From Pseudomonadales bacterium (lineage in GTDB: Bacteria; Pseudomonadota; Gammaproteobacteria; Pseudomonadales; Ketobacteraceae): a stretch of 64,000 bases of DNA. Shown here piece by piece: positions 54,569 to 63,526 of the stretch. Every line of letters begins with the position of its first letter. Within the stretch, counting starts at the first letter, position 1. The translations under genes were made by a program, and so were the position numbers. The notes under the pieces are model-generated. The model was not told the DNA's origin, did not search any database, and was given only the letters and a program-made list of their open reading frames with translations. The stretch is from assembly GCA_002708905.1 (NCBI GenBank), contig PAPM01000038.1, positions 1-64,000 on the forward strand. Reading direction: 5' to 3'.

Positions 54569-55957
54569 ATGAATGCCGTATTGGAAAACAATTTTACCGA
54601 CTACAAAGTAGCGGACATCTCCCTGGCCGACTGGGGCCGTCGCGAAATCGAAATCGCTGAAGGTGAAATGCCTGCTTTGATGGCGTTGCGCAGCAAGTAC
54701 AAAGCGGAGCAGCCATTGCAAGGCGCCAAGATCATGGGCTGTATCCACATGACCATCCAGACCGCCGTGCTGATCGAAACCCTGGTGGAACTGGGCGCCG
54801 AAGTGCGCTGGTCTTCCTGTAATATTTTCTCCACCCAGGATCACGCTGCAGCTGCCATCGCGGCAGCTGGAATTCCTGTGTTCGCCTGGAAAGGTGAGAC
54901 GGAGGAAGAGTTCTGGTGGTGCATCGAGCAAACCATTCTGAAAGACGGCAAGGAATGGGATGCCAACATGATTCTGGACGACGGCGGCGACCTGACTCTG
55001 GTGTTGCACGACAAATATTCCCACATGTTGGACAGCATCCACGGTATTTCAGAAGAAACCACCACCGGTGTGCACCGTCTGTTGGAAATGCTGGAAGCCG
55101 GCACGCTGAAAGTACCTGCCATCAATGTTAACGATGCGGTCACCAAGTCCAAGAACGACAACAAGTACGGCTGCCGTCACAGTCTGAACGACGCCATCAA
55201 GCGCGGTACCGACCATCTGTTGTCCGGTAAGAAAGCACTGGTCATTGGTTACGGTGATGTGGGCAAGGGTTCTGCTGCCTCCCTGCGCCAGGAAGGCATG
55301 ATCGTACGTGTAACGGAGATCGACCCCATCTGCGCCATGCAGGCCTGCATGGACGGCTACGAAGTGGTCTCTCCCTATAAGAATGGCATCAACGATGGCA
55401 CCGAAGCCAGCATCGACGCCGACCTGCTGGGCAAAACCGATCTGGTGGTCACCACCACAGGTAACGTCAATGTATGCGATGCCAATATGCTGAAGGCCCT
55501 GAAGAGTGGCGCCGTGGTATGTAACATCGGCCATTTCGACAGTGAGATCGATACCGCATTCATGCGCAAGAACTGGGAATGGCAGGAAGTTAAGCCCCAG
55601 GTACACAAGATCGTGCGCAATGCCGACGGCAACGATCACCTGATCCTGTTGTCCGAAGGCCGTCTGGTGAACCTGGGTAATGCCACCGGCCATCCGTCCC
55701 GAATCATGGATGGCTCCTTCGCCAACCAGGTACTGGCACAGATGTATCTGTGGGAACGCAAGTTTGCCGATCTGCCTGAAGCCGACAAGAAAGCCGCACT
55801 CTATGTGAAGGTTCTGCCGAAGAAACTGGACGAAGAAGTGGCTGCCGAGATGGTACGTGGATTTGGTGGTGTGATCACCCGTATGACCGATGCCCAGGCC
55901 AAGTACATCAATGTACCGGTGGATGGTCCTTACAAGCCGGATAGCTATAAGTATTAA
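54569..55957 (+). CDS. ahcY: S-adenosylhomocysteine hydrolase
   Basis: A 462-residue adenosylhomocysteinase, which breaks SAH to adenosine and homocysteine. The NAD site is [19 protein letters not shown]. The substrate blocks are [16 protein letters not shown] and [20 protein letters not shown], given here by [14 protein letters not shown]. The C-terminus PYKPDSYKY keeps the family's final K-Y that reaches the neighbouring subunit. AGGAAGAGG lies 8 bases before the ATG. It forms a unit with metK and metF for the activated methyl cycle. Confidence 0.97.
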   Translation: MNAVLENNFTDYKVADISLADWGRREIEIAEGEMPALMALRSKYKAEQPLQGAKIMGCIHMTIQTAVLIETLVELGAEVRWSSCNIFSTQDHAAAAIAAAGIPVFAWKGETEEEFWWCIEQTILKDGKEWDANMILDDGGDLTLVLHDKYSHMLDSIHGISEETTTGVHRLLEMLEAGTLKVPAINVNDAVTKSKNDNKYGCRHSLNDAIKRGTDHLLSGKKALVIGYGDVGKGSAASLRQEGMIVRVTEIDPICAMQACMDGYEVVSPYKNGINDGTEASIDADLLGKTDLVVTTTGNVNVCDANMLKALKSGAVVCNIGHFDSEIDTAFMRKNWEWQEVKPQVHKIVRNADGNDHLILLSEGRLVNLGNATGHPSRIMDGSFANQVLAQMYLWERKFADLPEADKKAALYVKVLPKKLDEEVAAEMVRGFGGVITRMTDAQAKYINVPVDGPYKPDSYKY

Positions 55958-55983
55958 TCAGATAGGGATTGTGCCAATTCACC

Positions 55984-56012
55984 GTCAGAGCGAGTGTTAA
56001 ACTTGCTCTGAC
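55984..56012 (+). other. Stem-loop between ahcY and metF
   Basis: GTCAGAGCGAG and CTTGCTCTGAC pair over 11 positions (one G-U) with a 7-base loop, 26 bases after the ahcY stop and 37 before the metF ATG. No T-run follows, so it is an attenuator or processing site rather than a strong terminator. Confidence 0.55.
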
Positions 56013-56049
56013 TACCTTGGTTACATATCCCAATTTTCGTGAGCAGAAC

Positions 56050-56901
56050 ATGAATTCTCAAAGACAACACGAAAAACGTTTCAGCTTTGAATTCTTCCCG
56101 CCAAAAACAGATGTGGGCGTGGAGAAACTGAACCTGGTGCAGCAGGAACTGGCAGAGAAAAAGCCCAGCTTTTTTTCCGTGACCTATGGCGCCGGCGGCT
56201 CCACCCGCGACCGCACCTTTGACACTGTCATGAACGTCAAAGCCAAAACCGGCATTGACGCGGCACCACACCTGTCCTGCGTGGGTGACACCAAAGCGCA
56301 ACTGGCGGAACTGCTGAACCAGTACAAGGATAACGGTATCAATCGCATCGTTACCCTGCGTGGTGATTTGCCTTCCGGCATGGGCGCCTCTTTGGGTGAG
56401 CTTAAGTACGCCAGTGATCTGGTGGCCTTTATTCGCGAGCAAACCGGTGATCATTTCCATTTGGAAGTCGCTGCCTATCCGGAAATGCATCCCCAGGCCA
56501 AATCCATGGATGCGGATCTGCAGGCGTTCAAAACCAAAGTGGAAGCCGGAGCGAACAGCGCCATCACCCAGTATTTCTTTAACGTGGACGCCTACAAATT
56601 CTTTGTCGACAGCTGCGAAAAGATGGGACTGGATCTTCCCATCTATCCCGGCATCATGCCGATTATCAACTACGACAATCTGGTGCGTTTTTCCGGCATG
56701 TGCGGTGCCGAAATTCCGCGCTGGGTGCGTATGCGCATGGAAGGTTTCCGCGGTGATGAGCAATCCATCAAACAACTGGGCGAAGAGATCGTCACCAGCC
56801 TGTGTGAGGAATTGCTGGACATGGGTGCACCGGGCATTCATTTTTACACCATGAACCAGGCTGCGCCCACTCTGGCCATCTGGAACAACCTTAACTTGTG
56901 A
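56050..56901 (+). CDS. metF: Methylenetetrahydrofolate reductase
   Basis: A 283-residue MetF, which reduces 5,10-methylene-THF to 5-methyl-THF for methionine synthesis. It is an FAD-containing TIM barrel: KRFSFEFFPPKTDVG at the start, then FSVTYGAGGSTRDRTF, LRGDLPSGMG, and ITQYFFNVDAYKFFVD. The start at 56050 (MNSQRQHEKRF) fits the family; the frame is open upstream to 55969 but crosses the hairpin. It closes the methyl-cycle group and ends 59 bases before the phosphomannomutase. Confidence 0.95.
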   Translation: MNSQRQHEKRFSFEFFPPKTDVGVEKLNLVQQELAEKKPSFFSVTYGAGGSTRDRTFDTVMNVKAKTGIDAAPHLSCVGDTKAQLAELLNQYKDNGINRIVTLRGDLPSGMGASLGELKYASDLVAFIREQTGDHFHLEVAAYPEMHPQAKSMDADLQAFKTKVEAGANSAITQYFFNVDAYKFFVDSCEKMGLDLPIYPGIMPIINYDNLVRFSGMCGAEIPRWVRMRMEGFRGDEQSIKQLGEEIVTSLCEELLDMGAPGIHFYTMNQAAPTLAIWNNLNL

Positions 56902-56960
56902 TCCATCCCATTACGCTATACCCTGCGGCCAAAACAATCCAATAGCTGTGGGGTATAGCG

Positions 56961-58310
56961 ATGGATCTAAGCGCATTCAAAGCCTACGACATTCGCGGTC
57001 GGGTTCCCGACCAACTCAATGAAGACATCATCGAACGCATCGGCCGAGCCTATGTGGAAGTGACCGGCGCCAGCAAAGTGGCTGTTGGCTACGACATCCG
57101 CTTGTCCAGTCCAGCTCTGGCTGCAGCGTTGTGTAAAGGCATCACTAAAGCGGGGGCAGACGTTTACGATATTGGTTTATCTGGGACTGAACAGATTTAT
57201 TTTGCCACCTTCCATTATGAGCTGGACGGCGGCATTGCCGTAACCGCCAGTCATAATCCCAAGGATTATAACGGCATGAAACTGGTGGGCAGGGGTTCCC
57301 GCCCAATCAGTTCAGACAATGGGTTGCTGGATATCAAAGCCAAAGTCCCCGGCACTTTTGTTGACGCCGAGCGCACCGGTACCATTCACCCACTGAACAT
57401 TACCGCTGATTACGTCCAGCATCTGCTGGGCTATGTGAACACGTCCGAATTAAAGCCCTACAAGGTGGTAGTAAACGCCGGCAATGGCGGAGCCGGTATG
57501 GTTATCGACGCCCTGGAATCTCACCTGCCGTTTGAGTTCATCAAAGTTCTGCACCAGCCGGATGGTCATTTCCCCCACGGCGTACCCAACCCTTTGCTGC
57601 CGGAAAACCGGGAGCTCACCAGCCAGACGCTACTGGAGCATCAAGCCGATTTTGGTATCGCCTGGGATGGTGATTTTGATCGCTGTTTCCTGTTTGACGA
57701 AAAAGGGCGCTTTATTGAAGGTTATTACATCGTTGGCATGCTCGCCGAACTGTTCCTGCAAAAAGAGCCGGGCGCACGCATTATTCACGACCCCCGACTG
57801 ACATGGAACACAGTGGAGCTGGTGGAACAGGCGGGTGGCGTTGCGGTGGAAAGCAAGACCGGGCATGCGTTCATAAAAGCCCGCATGCGGGAGGAAGATG
57901 CCATTTACGGGGGCGAGATGAGTGCCCACCATTATTTTCGTGATTTTGCCTATTGTGATTCGGGCATGATCCCCTGGTTGATGGTCGCCTCCCTGTTGTC
58001 ACAAAGTGGTAAAACCCTTTCACAACTGGTGGATGAGCGGATTGCGAAATTCCCCGCCAGCGGTGAGATCAATCGCACCATCACTGATTCCGATGCCGCC
58101 ATTTCTGCAATAGAACAGCACTACCAAACCACTGCCAAACAGATCAGCAAAGTGGATGGACTCAGTATGGACATGGGGGACTGGCGTTTTAACTTACGCT
58201 GCTCCAATACTGAGCCGTTAGTGCGCCTGAATGTTGAGTCCAGGAATGATGAAGCTCTGATGAACGCTAAAACCACTGAGCTGCTTAACAAACTAGATCA
58301 GTTTGGATAA
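56961..58310 (+). CDS. Phosphomannomutase / phosphoglucomutase
   Basis: A 449-residue alpha-D-phosphohexomutase of the ManB/CpsG type. The phosphoserine loop is [14 protein letters not shown] (Ser about 98), the metal site is [10 protein letters not shown], the sugar-binding loop is [12 protein letters not shown], and the phosphate loop is [12 protein letters not shown]. It interconverts mannose-6-phosphate and mannose-1-phosphate (and probably the glucose forms) for GDP-mannose and exopolysaccharide or LPS. CpsG and AlgC-type names both fit, so no symbol is given. The gene is monocistronic between metF and bioA. Confidence 0.92.
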   Translation: MDLSAFKAYDIRGRVPDQLNEDIIERIGRAYVEVTGASKVAVGYDIRLSSPALAAALCKGITKAGADVYDIGLSGTEQIYFATFHYELDGGIAVTASHNPKDYNGMKLVGRGSRPISSDNGLLDIKAKVPGTFVDAERTGTIHPLNITADYVQHLLGYVNTSELKPYKVVVNAGNGGAGMVIDALESHLPFEFIKVLHQPDGHFPHGVPNPLLPENRELTSQTLLEHQADFGIAWDGDFDRCFLFDEKGRFIEGYYIVGMLAELFLQKEPGARIIHDPRLTWNTVELVEQAGGVAVESKTGHAFIKARMREEDAIYGGEMSAHHYFRDFAYCDSGMIPWLMVASLLSQSGKTLSQLVDERIAKFPASGEINRTITDSDAAISAIEQHYQTTAKQISKVDGLSMDMGDWRFNLRCSNTEPLVRLNVESRNDEALMNAKTTELLNKLDQFG

Positions 58311-58340
58311 GTCGGTGCTAATTTGCTTTCACCACAATAT

Positions 58341-58363
58341 CGCTCAGGGTTGAACCCTGAGCG
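58341..58363. terminator. Perfect palindromic hairpin between phosphomannomutase and bioA
   Basis: CGCTCAGGGTT-G-AACCCTGAGCG: 11-base arms around a single base, 31 bases after the mutase stop. As RNA it would fold with a TTGAA-like loop. No T-run follows. It is probably a transcript end; an operator is the alternative. Confidence 0.55.
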
Positions 58364-58413
58364 CCATCTGCTTACCCTAGTCAATCATTCCAATCATCCA
58401 ATACGGTTATTTC

Positions 58414-59766
58414 ATGTCGTTAAACAAGCAACTTATGCAGCGGGATTTACAGGTTCTCTGGCATCCCTGCACCCAGATGAAAGATCATGAAACCCTGCCG
58501 GTTATTCCCATTAAAAAAGGTGAGGGAATATGGCTGGAAGACTTCGATGGCAATCGCTATATGGATGCGGTCAGCTCCTGGTGGGTGAATATTTTTGGCC
58601 ACGCCAATCCCCGCATCAATGATCGCATTAAACAGCAACTGGATAATCTGGAGCACGTCATCCTGGCGGGCTTCAGCCACGAGCCGGTGATCGAGCTATC
58701 CGAAAAACTGGTGGCCATCACCCCGGACGGTCTGAACCGCTGCTTCTATGCTGACAACGGCTCATCCGGCATCGAAGTGGCGTTGAAAATGAGCTTTCAC
58801 TACTGGCTCAATTCCGGCAACACCAAAAAAACCAAGTTCGTCACCTTGGGTAATTCCTATCATGGTGAGACGTTGGCGGCGTTGGCCGTGGGTAATGTGG
58901 ACCTTTACAAGAAGACCTATGAACCCCTGCTCATGACCACCTTCACCGCCCCCAGCCCCGATTGCTACGAACGGGAAGCCGGTGAAAGCTGGGAGGACCA
59001 CAGCCTGCGCAAGTTTGCCGAAATGGATGCCCTGCTGGCAAAGCATCACGAAGAAATCTGCGCGGTAATTGTAGAGCCTTTGGTGCAATGCGCCGGCTCC
59101 ATGCGTATGTATCACCCGGTGTATCTGAAAAAATTGCGGGAGGCCTGTGACCGCTACAACGTGCATTTGATTGCCGACGAGATTGCGGTGGGCTTTGGCC
59201 GCACCGGTACTCTGTTTGCCTGTGAACAGGCTGATATCGTCCCGGACTTTATGTGTTTATCGAAAGGATTAACAGCCGGTTATCTTCCGTTGTGTGCGGT
59301 GCTGACCCACGATCGCATCTACCAGGCATTCTATGATGATTACGATACCCTGCGTGGTTTCCTGCATTCCCACAGTTATACCGGCAACCCATTGGCCTGC
59401 GCCGCCGCCCTGGCCACGCTGGATATCTTTGAACAGGATAATGTTATCGCCAACAACCAAACACTGATTCAAAAAATAGCGGACGCCACCGCTCATTTTG
59501 CTGATCACCCCCACGTGGCAGAGGTGCGTCAGACTGGCATGATTCTGGCGATCGAGATGGTCAAGGACAGAGCCAGCAAAGCTGCTTATCCCTGGCAGGA
59601 ACGGCGCGGGTTGCGGGTTTACGAACACGGCCTGAAAAATCAGGCGCTGTTACGCCCACTGGGGAGTGTGGTTTATTTTATGCCACCCTACATTATTACC
59701 GAAGAACAGATTGATCATCTGGCCAAAGTGGCTTGGGATGGTATTGAACTGGCCACCAAGGATTAA
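58414..59766 (+). CDS. bioA: Adenosylmethionine-8-amino-7-oxononanoate aminotransferase
   Basis: A 450-residue BioA, the PLP enzyme that converts KAPA to DAPA in biotin synthesis with SAM as amino donor. VLWHPCTQMKDHE at the start and YMDAVSSWWVNIFGHANP are BioA hallmarks. The PLP contacts are DNGSSGIEVALKMS and IADEIAVGFGRTGTLFACEQ, given here by ADEIAVGFGRTGTLF, and the PLP lysine is in LSKGLTAGYLPL. The length is about 20 residues over the E. coli enzyme, at the C-terminus and in loops. No other bio gene is beside it. Confidence 0.95.
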   Translation: MSLNKQLMQRDLQVLWHPCTQMKDHETLPVIPIKKGEGIWLEDFDGNRYMDAVSSWWVNIFGHANPRINDRIKQQLDNLEHVILAGFSHEPVIELSEKLVAITPDGLNRCFYADNGSSGIEVALKMSFHYWLNSGNTKKTKFVTLGNSYHGETLAALAVGNVDLYKKTYEPLLMTTFTAPSPDCYEREAGESWEDHSLRKFAEMDALLAKHHEEICAVIVEPLVQCAGSMRMYHPVYLKKLREACDRYNVHLIADEIAVGFGRTGTLFACEQADIVPDFMCLSKGLTAGYLPLCAVLTHDRIYQAFYDDYDTLRGFLHSHSYTGNPLACAAALATLDIFEQDNVIANNQTLIQKIADATAHFADHPHVAEVRQTGMILAIEMVKDRASKAAYPWQERRGLRVYEHGLKNQALLRPLGSVVYFMPPYIITEEQIDHLAKVAWDGIELATKD

Positions 59767-59771
59767 AAAGA

Positions 59772-60239
59772 CTAAACAGATTCCAATTTTATTTTTAAAT
59801 TTTCCAGTGCCTGCCGTGAGGTTTTCAACATTTGACGCTTCAAAGCAGGCAACAGAATTCGGGTCATGCCGGACACATCAAAGGACAGGGTGCGCTTGAA
59901 GCAGGTCTGCTCGCCATCCGGTGACGGTACAGCGTCCAATTCATAGCGAATCACCAGCCAACCGTCACCGGTATCTCCGCGCACCTGCCACAATTCGTCA
60001 GGCACACTTTCCTCAACCACATAATGGGTTTGTCGTATTAACCTAGGCGGTAACGGCGCCAGAGGTTGCACGGCAATAACTTCATCAAACTCATCCCCAA
60101 CCTGTAACCGCTCCACCTCGGCCTGTGCTGATTGTGAATTCGGGTGCCACTCATGCCAAAGCCAGGGTTGGGTCACGTAAGCAAATACGCGCGCTCGAGC
60201 AACGGCAATCTGTATCTGGTTTTGCATAACAACTGACAT
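59772..60239 (-). CDS. SRPBCC (START-like) family protein
   Basis: A 155-residue protein with the polyketide-cyclase/START-like outline: an N-terminal strand (MQNQIQIAVARARVFAYVTQ) leading to the family's first helices (PWLWHEWHPNSQSAQ), a curved sheet, and the long C-terminal helix LLPALKRQMLKTSRQALENL. These domains bind hydrophobic ligands. No catalytic residues can be named. It lies 29 bases after a TetR gene on the same strand and is probably co-transcribed with it. Confidence 0.75.
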   Translation of the reverse strand: MSVVMQNQIQIAVARARVFAYVTQPWLWHEWHPNSQSAQAEVERLQVGDEFDEVIAVQPLAPLPPRLIRQTHYVVEESVPDELWQVRGDTGDGWLVIRYELDAVPSPDGEQTCFKRTLSFDVSGMTRILLPALKRQMLKTSRQALENLKIKLESV

Positions 60240-60268
60240 GGTTTTTCCTTTTTATATTTTTATTGCGA

Positions 60269-60895
60269 TCAATGCCCCGCAATCCAGCTCTGAATCCTTA
60301 CTGACAGCACCTGCAGTATCTCATCCCGGTCAATGTCTGCCGGAGGATCGAGAATCATCTGGATAATGGAGTTGGAAACCAGGTTCACGATCAAATACAA
60401 ACTGGCCTCTTGATGTTGCATGGCCACCTTCTGCCCCGCCTGATCACGCATCTGTCGGGAGAACTCGATCAACCTGGGCACAATACCCCGCACTACAGGC
60501 AATTGGTTGGTATAAGGCACTTCATAGTAGAACACCTGCAACAATTCCCGCTCCTGGGACAACACCGCATAAATGGTTTGAATCCAGTGATGCACCGCTT
60601 TATCCGGTGCCTGGGTCAGCACCTCCGGCACCGCCAATGTAAGCTGTTCCATTACCCGCAGCACCAGACGTTCTGCTACTTGCGCCACGATGGCATCCTT
60701 ATGGGGGAAATATTCATACAGTGATGCGATCGCCACGCCGGCCCGCTCCGCCACATGGTTGGTGGTCACCGCCTGATACCCCATCTCCCCCAAAAGCCTA
60801 GTACAGGCCTCCACCAAGGCATCAAAGGTAACCCTGGAACGGGCCTGCCGTGGCTGTTTTCTCAGTGCGAAATCATACTGTTGCGGCATTTCCAT
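60269..60895 (-). CDS. TetR-family regulator
   Basis: A 208-residue TetR regulator. The helix-turn-helix is ACTRLLGEMGYQAVTTNHVA, then ERAGVAIASLYEYFPHKDAI. The C-terminal domain resembles lipid-responsive TetR proteins in outline only. The start at 60895 (MEMPQQYDF) is preferred to the distant frame start at 60976, which would overlap the divergent DUF2236 promoter region. That spacer (60896-61001) holds AGTAATTACT, a perfect 10-base palindrome at 60935-60944, and the repeat CCGAGTAA twice, possible operators. It probably controls the SRPBCC and DUF2236 genes. Confidence 0.82.
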   Translation of the reverse strand: MEMPQQYDFALRKQPRQARSRVTFDALVEACTRLLGEMGYQAVTTNHVAERAGVAIASLYEYFPHKDAIVAQVAERLVLRVMEQLTLAVPEVLTQAPDKAVHHWIQTIYAVLSQERELLQVFYYEVPYTNQLPVVRGIVPRLIEFSRQMRDQAGQKVAMQHQEASLYLIVNLVSNSIIQMILDPPADIDRDEILQVLSVRIQSWIAGH

Positions 60896-60934
60896 AAACC
60901 CCGGCAGGCACCTTTGCAAACCCGAGTAAAACCG

Positions 60935-60944
60935 AGTAATTACT
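60935..60944. promoter_or_regulatory. Short palindrome between TetR and DUF2236 genes
   Basis: AGTAATTACT, perfect but only 10 bases, preceded by two copies of CCGAGTAA 10-12 bases apart. A candidate TetR site; the evidence is weak. Confidence 0.35.
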
Positions 60945-61001
60945 AGGATTAGAATACACTTATCCTCTACCAGCACAACCCTTTCGACCTAAGGTGATGT
61001 T

Positions 61002-61820
61002 ATGGAAAACACCCGAGAAAGCCTGGCCATTCGCTACGGCGGCGATCTGCGTAATCTTCTGATGAGCAACCGCACCTTCGTTCTGCAACTGGCCCATCCT
61101 TCAGTGGGTGCCGGCGTGGTGCAGCACTCCAACTTTCGCAATGATCCCTGGAGTCGTTTACGGGAAATTGCTTACTCAGGTAACCAGATGATGTTCAACG
61201 GGCATGACGCGGCGGTTGCAGAGGGTGACCGCCTGCGGGAAATGCACCGCCACATCAAAGGTGTGAACGCCCACGGGGAGCAATACCATGCACTGAATCC
61301 CGAGGTGTATGGCTGGGTGCACTTCGTGTTTTACGAAAGCACGCTGACCTGTCATCAACTGTTCGGCCAGCCGGTCGCAGAGCAGGAACAGGAAATTTTG
61401 TTTCAGAACTGGTTGGAATCGGGGCAGTACTTCGGCCTGCGGGAACAAGATTTACCGACTTCACAGGAGGCCTAATGGTCCAAATGGCAGCAGATGATGC
61501 GCGATCAACTGGAAAGCAACGACGCCATCGAGTTCATCATCAACCTGCAACAACATCGACCCGCGCCACCACCCCGTCTGGACTGGCTTCCCGGGCCGCT
61601 GTGGAGCGCCATCTGGAAACCACTGGCCCGGGAAGCGGATCTGATCACGGTAGGCACCCTGCCTGAGTCACTGCGGGAAAAGCTTAATCTCAGTTGGAAC
61701 AGCAAACAGCAGCAACGTTTCGATCGGTTCAGAAACCGCATACAACGACTGTTTAACCGGATGCCCCAAGACTGGCGCCTGATGCCGGAGGCCCGGCGGC
61801 GTTTAGCCCAGATCCATTAG
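61002..61820 (+). pseudogene. DUF2236/MpaB-like oxygenase gene with in-frame TAA
   Basis: The first 157 codons (MENTRESLAIRYGGDLRNLL, FVLQLAHPSVGAGVVQHSNF, VHFVFYESTLTCHQLFG) are the N-terminal part of the DUF2236 (MpaB/latex-clearing-like, haem-associated) family. They end at TAA 61473-61475, just after LPTSQEA. The very next codons continue the family in the same frame: WSKWQQMMRDQLESND, LPGPLWSAIWKPLAREAD, to a stop at 61820. A single Tyr (TAT/TAC) to TAA change explains it. The intact family length (about 272) is restored by ignoring the stop. The downstream ATG at 61494 has no good ribosome site, so separate translation is unlikely. Confidence 0.8.
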
Positions 61821-62330
61821 CAGCAGATCCGTATCGCCGACATCAACACCCATCTGCGTCAACAGCGTGGTGACCTGTCCCCGGTGATGGGTCTGATGGT
61901 TGAACCAGTGGCACAGTGCCTTGTTGAGCGTGAATTCCAAGGTCGTCCCGTCCACCAAACGGTGCGTCATAGGGACGCTGAGATCAGCATCGTTGGCTTC
62001 CATAGCTTGCATGCAGCGAATAATTTGCTTGTCGATCCGCTTGCGCCAGGCCGTCAGCCCCGCCAGGTCTTCGTAAACAATCTGATCCAGGGCGGTAATC
62101 TTAATCGGCTTGCCCAGGCCATCCAGCAACACAGACACCGACTTGTCATCAGCAAACCGGCTCAACCAATAGGTATCAGCAATCAGGATATGATTCAAGG
62201 TGCGGCAGACGGACCCGAAAAACGCACCCCGATCTTCCGTAAACTGCCCCGGCTGTAAACGCACGCAAGCCTTATAGAGGCGGTTATTCATGGCCTGGTT
62301 GTAGCGGGCCCAGGTCAAAAACGTCATCAT
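61803..62330 (-). CDS. DinB-family protein
   Basis: A 175-residue DinB/YfiT-like four-helix protein. The metal-binding His pattern is visible as LNHILIADTYWLSRF (first His) and CHWFNHQTHHRGQVTTLLTQ (H-x3-H). The N-terminus MTFLTWARYNQAMNNRLYKAC is typical. Such proteins are metal-dependent, often thiol-transferase-like, of unclear substrate. It overlaps the end of the DUF2236 gene on the other strand by 18 bases and the upstream small membrane gene by 4 bases (ATGA). Confidence 0.87.
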   Translation of the reverse strand: MMTFLTWARYNQAMNNRLYKACVRLQPGQFTEDRGAFFGSVCRTLNHILIADTYWLSRFADDKSVSVLLDGLGKPIKITALDQIVYEDLAGLTAWRKRIDKQIIRCMQAMEANDADLSVPMTHRLVDGTTLEFTLNKALCHWFNHQTHHRGQVTTLLTQMGVDVGDTDLLLMDLG

Positions 62331-62686
62331 CCACCGATATCCTTATGCTCCAGTTTGCGAATTTCGCTGATCAACTGACGTGCCAGATCCCGCGTATCCG
62401 CCTTGATCATGCCCAGACCGGTGGTGATCAGCAGCTTGATCACGGAGATGAACAGGAACCCGGTCAGTATGATCGAGAGCATACCACTGATTTTGAAGAA
62501 CCCCACGGGCAACACCATAGCACCCTGTTGCAGGCTGATGGTGCGATCTGCTTCCGGTAGACTGACCAGCATGCGGTAAATGGGAAATTGATCCGGGGAT
62601 TTAACATAAACACCTAACTGGTTCAGCCCTACCACCAACAGGGCAATTCCCAGCAGCAAAAACAGATAGCCCATCAGCTTTGTCAT
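62327..62686 (-). CDS. Small membrane protein, function unknown
   Basis: A 119-residue protein with two hydrophobic helices (LMGYLFLLLGIALLVVGLNQ and SGMLSIILTGFLFISVIKLL). The loop between has charge and a QQGAMVLPVGFF stretch, and the C-terminal tail is basic/acidic (DTRDLARQLISEIRKLEH). The start at 62686 has TGAGGTGA just upstream. It is translated with dinB through a 4-base overlap and transcribed away from rsmE. I do not recognise the family. Confidence 0.65.
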   Translation of the reverse strand: MTKLMGYLFLLLGIALLVVGLNQLGVYVKSPDQFPIYRMLVSLPEADRTISLQQGAMVLPVGFFKISGMLSIILTGFLFISVIKLLITTGLGMIKADTRDLARQLISEIRKLEHKDIGG

Positions 62687-62778
62687 ATTCACCTCAGTCA
62701 TCGTAATGGGGACAGCAGTGGCCATTGTGTTCTAAAATGGAGAGTAAGCCCATAGCCGAGATTGCTGAAACCCGCCTT

Positions 62779-63513
62779 ATGCGTACGCCTCGAATTTTCC
62801 AGAACCAACCGCTACTTGAAGGTAATACCGTTCAATTGGATGAAAACGGAAGTCGGCACCTTAGCAAAGTGCTGCGTATGGAAGAAGGCGCTCCGGTGAT
62901 TCTGTTTAACGGCACCGGTGGCGAATACCACGGCCAGATTACCGAAATAGACAAGAAATGGGTAAAAGTGTCACTGGATTTCTTTAATGAGGTGGATCGC
63001 GTTTCCCCGGTACACCTGCATCTGGGGCAGGTCTTGGGAAAGGGCGATCATATGGATTATGCCCTGCAAAAGGCCGTGGAATTGGGCGTCTCTGAAATCA
63101 CGCCCTTGCTGAGCCAGCGTTGTGAGGTAAAGCTGTCGTCACAACGTATGGAACGCAAGATGGAGCAATGGCGCCACCTGCTGATCAGCGCCTGTGAGCA
63201 ATGCGGGATGAACATCGTACCCACACTGAATCCCCCGATGACCCTGCTGCGTTGGGCAGAAACCGTGGCAGCGGAGCGCAAGTGGATTCTGCATACGGAA
63301 GATCTGCCTACCAATCCGTTCAGCGCGGAAGCCCCGCAAAGCCTGTGTTTTGCAGTGGGCCCGGAAGGTGGTTTCAATGCCGATGAAGTGGAACATGCCA
63401 AGGATTTCGGTTTCGACTGTATCACCCTGGGCCCGCGGATCTGGCGTACGGAAACCGCTCCGGCTGTTCTGCTGAGCCTGATACAACTCACCTGGGGTGA
63501 CTTCCTGGTTTAA
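62779..63513 (+). CDS. rsmE: 16S rRNA m3U1498 methyltransferase
   Basis: A 244-residue RsmE, a SPOUT-fold enzyme that methylates U1498 of 16S rRNA with SAM. It opens MRTPRIFQNQPLLEGNTVQL. An N-terminal PUA-like part (SRHLSKVLRMEEGAPVILFN) is followed by KGDHMDYALQKAVELGVSEI and the SPOUT knot AVGPEGGFNADEVEHAKDFG and LGPRIWRTETAPAVLLSLIQ. The start at 62779 gives the usual length. Just downstream of a divergent small membrane gene. Confidence 0.96.
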   Translation: MRTPRIFQNQPLLEGNTVQLDENGSRHLSKVLRMEEGAPVILFNGTGGEYHGQITEIDKKWVKVSLDFFNEVDRVSPVHLHLGQVLGKGDHMDYALQKAVELGVSEITPLLSQRCEVKLSSQRMERKMEQWRHLLISACEQCGMNIVPTLNPPMTLLRWAETVAAERKWILHTEDLPTNPFSAEAPQSLCFAVGPEGGFNADEVEHAKDFGFDCITLGPRIWRTETAPAVLLSLIQLTWGDFLV

Positions 63514-63526
63514 GGGCGAACCCCGA

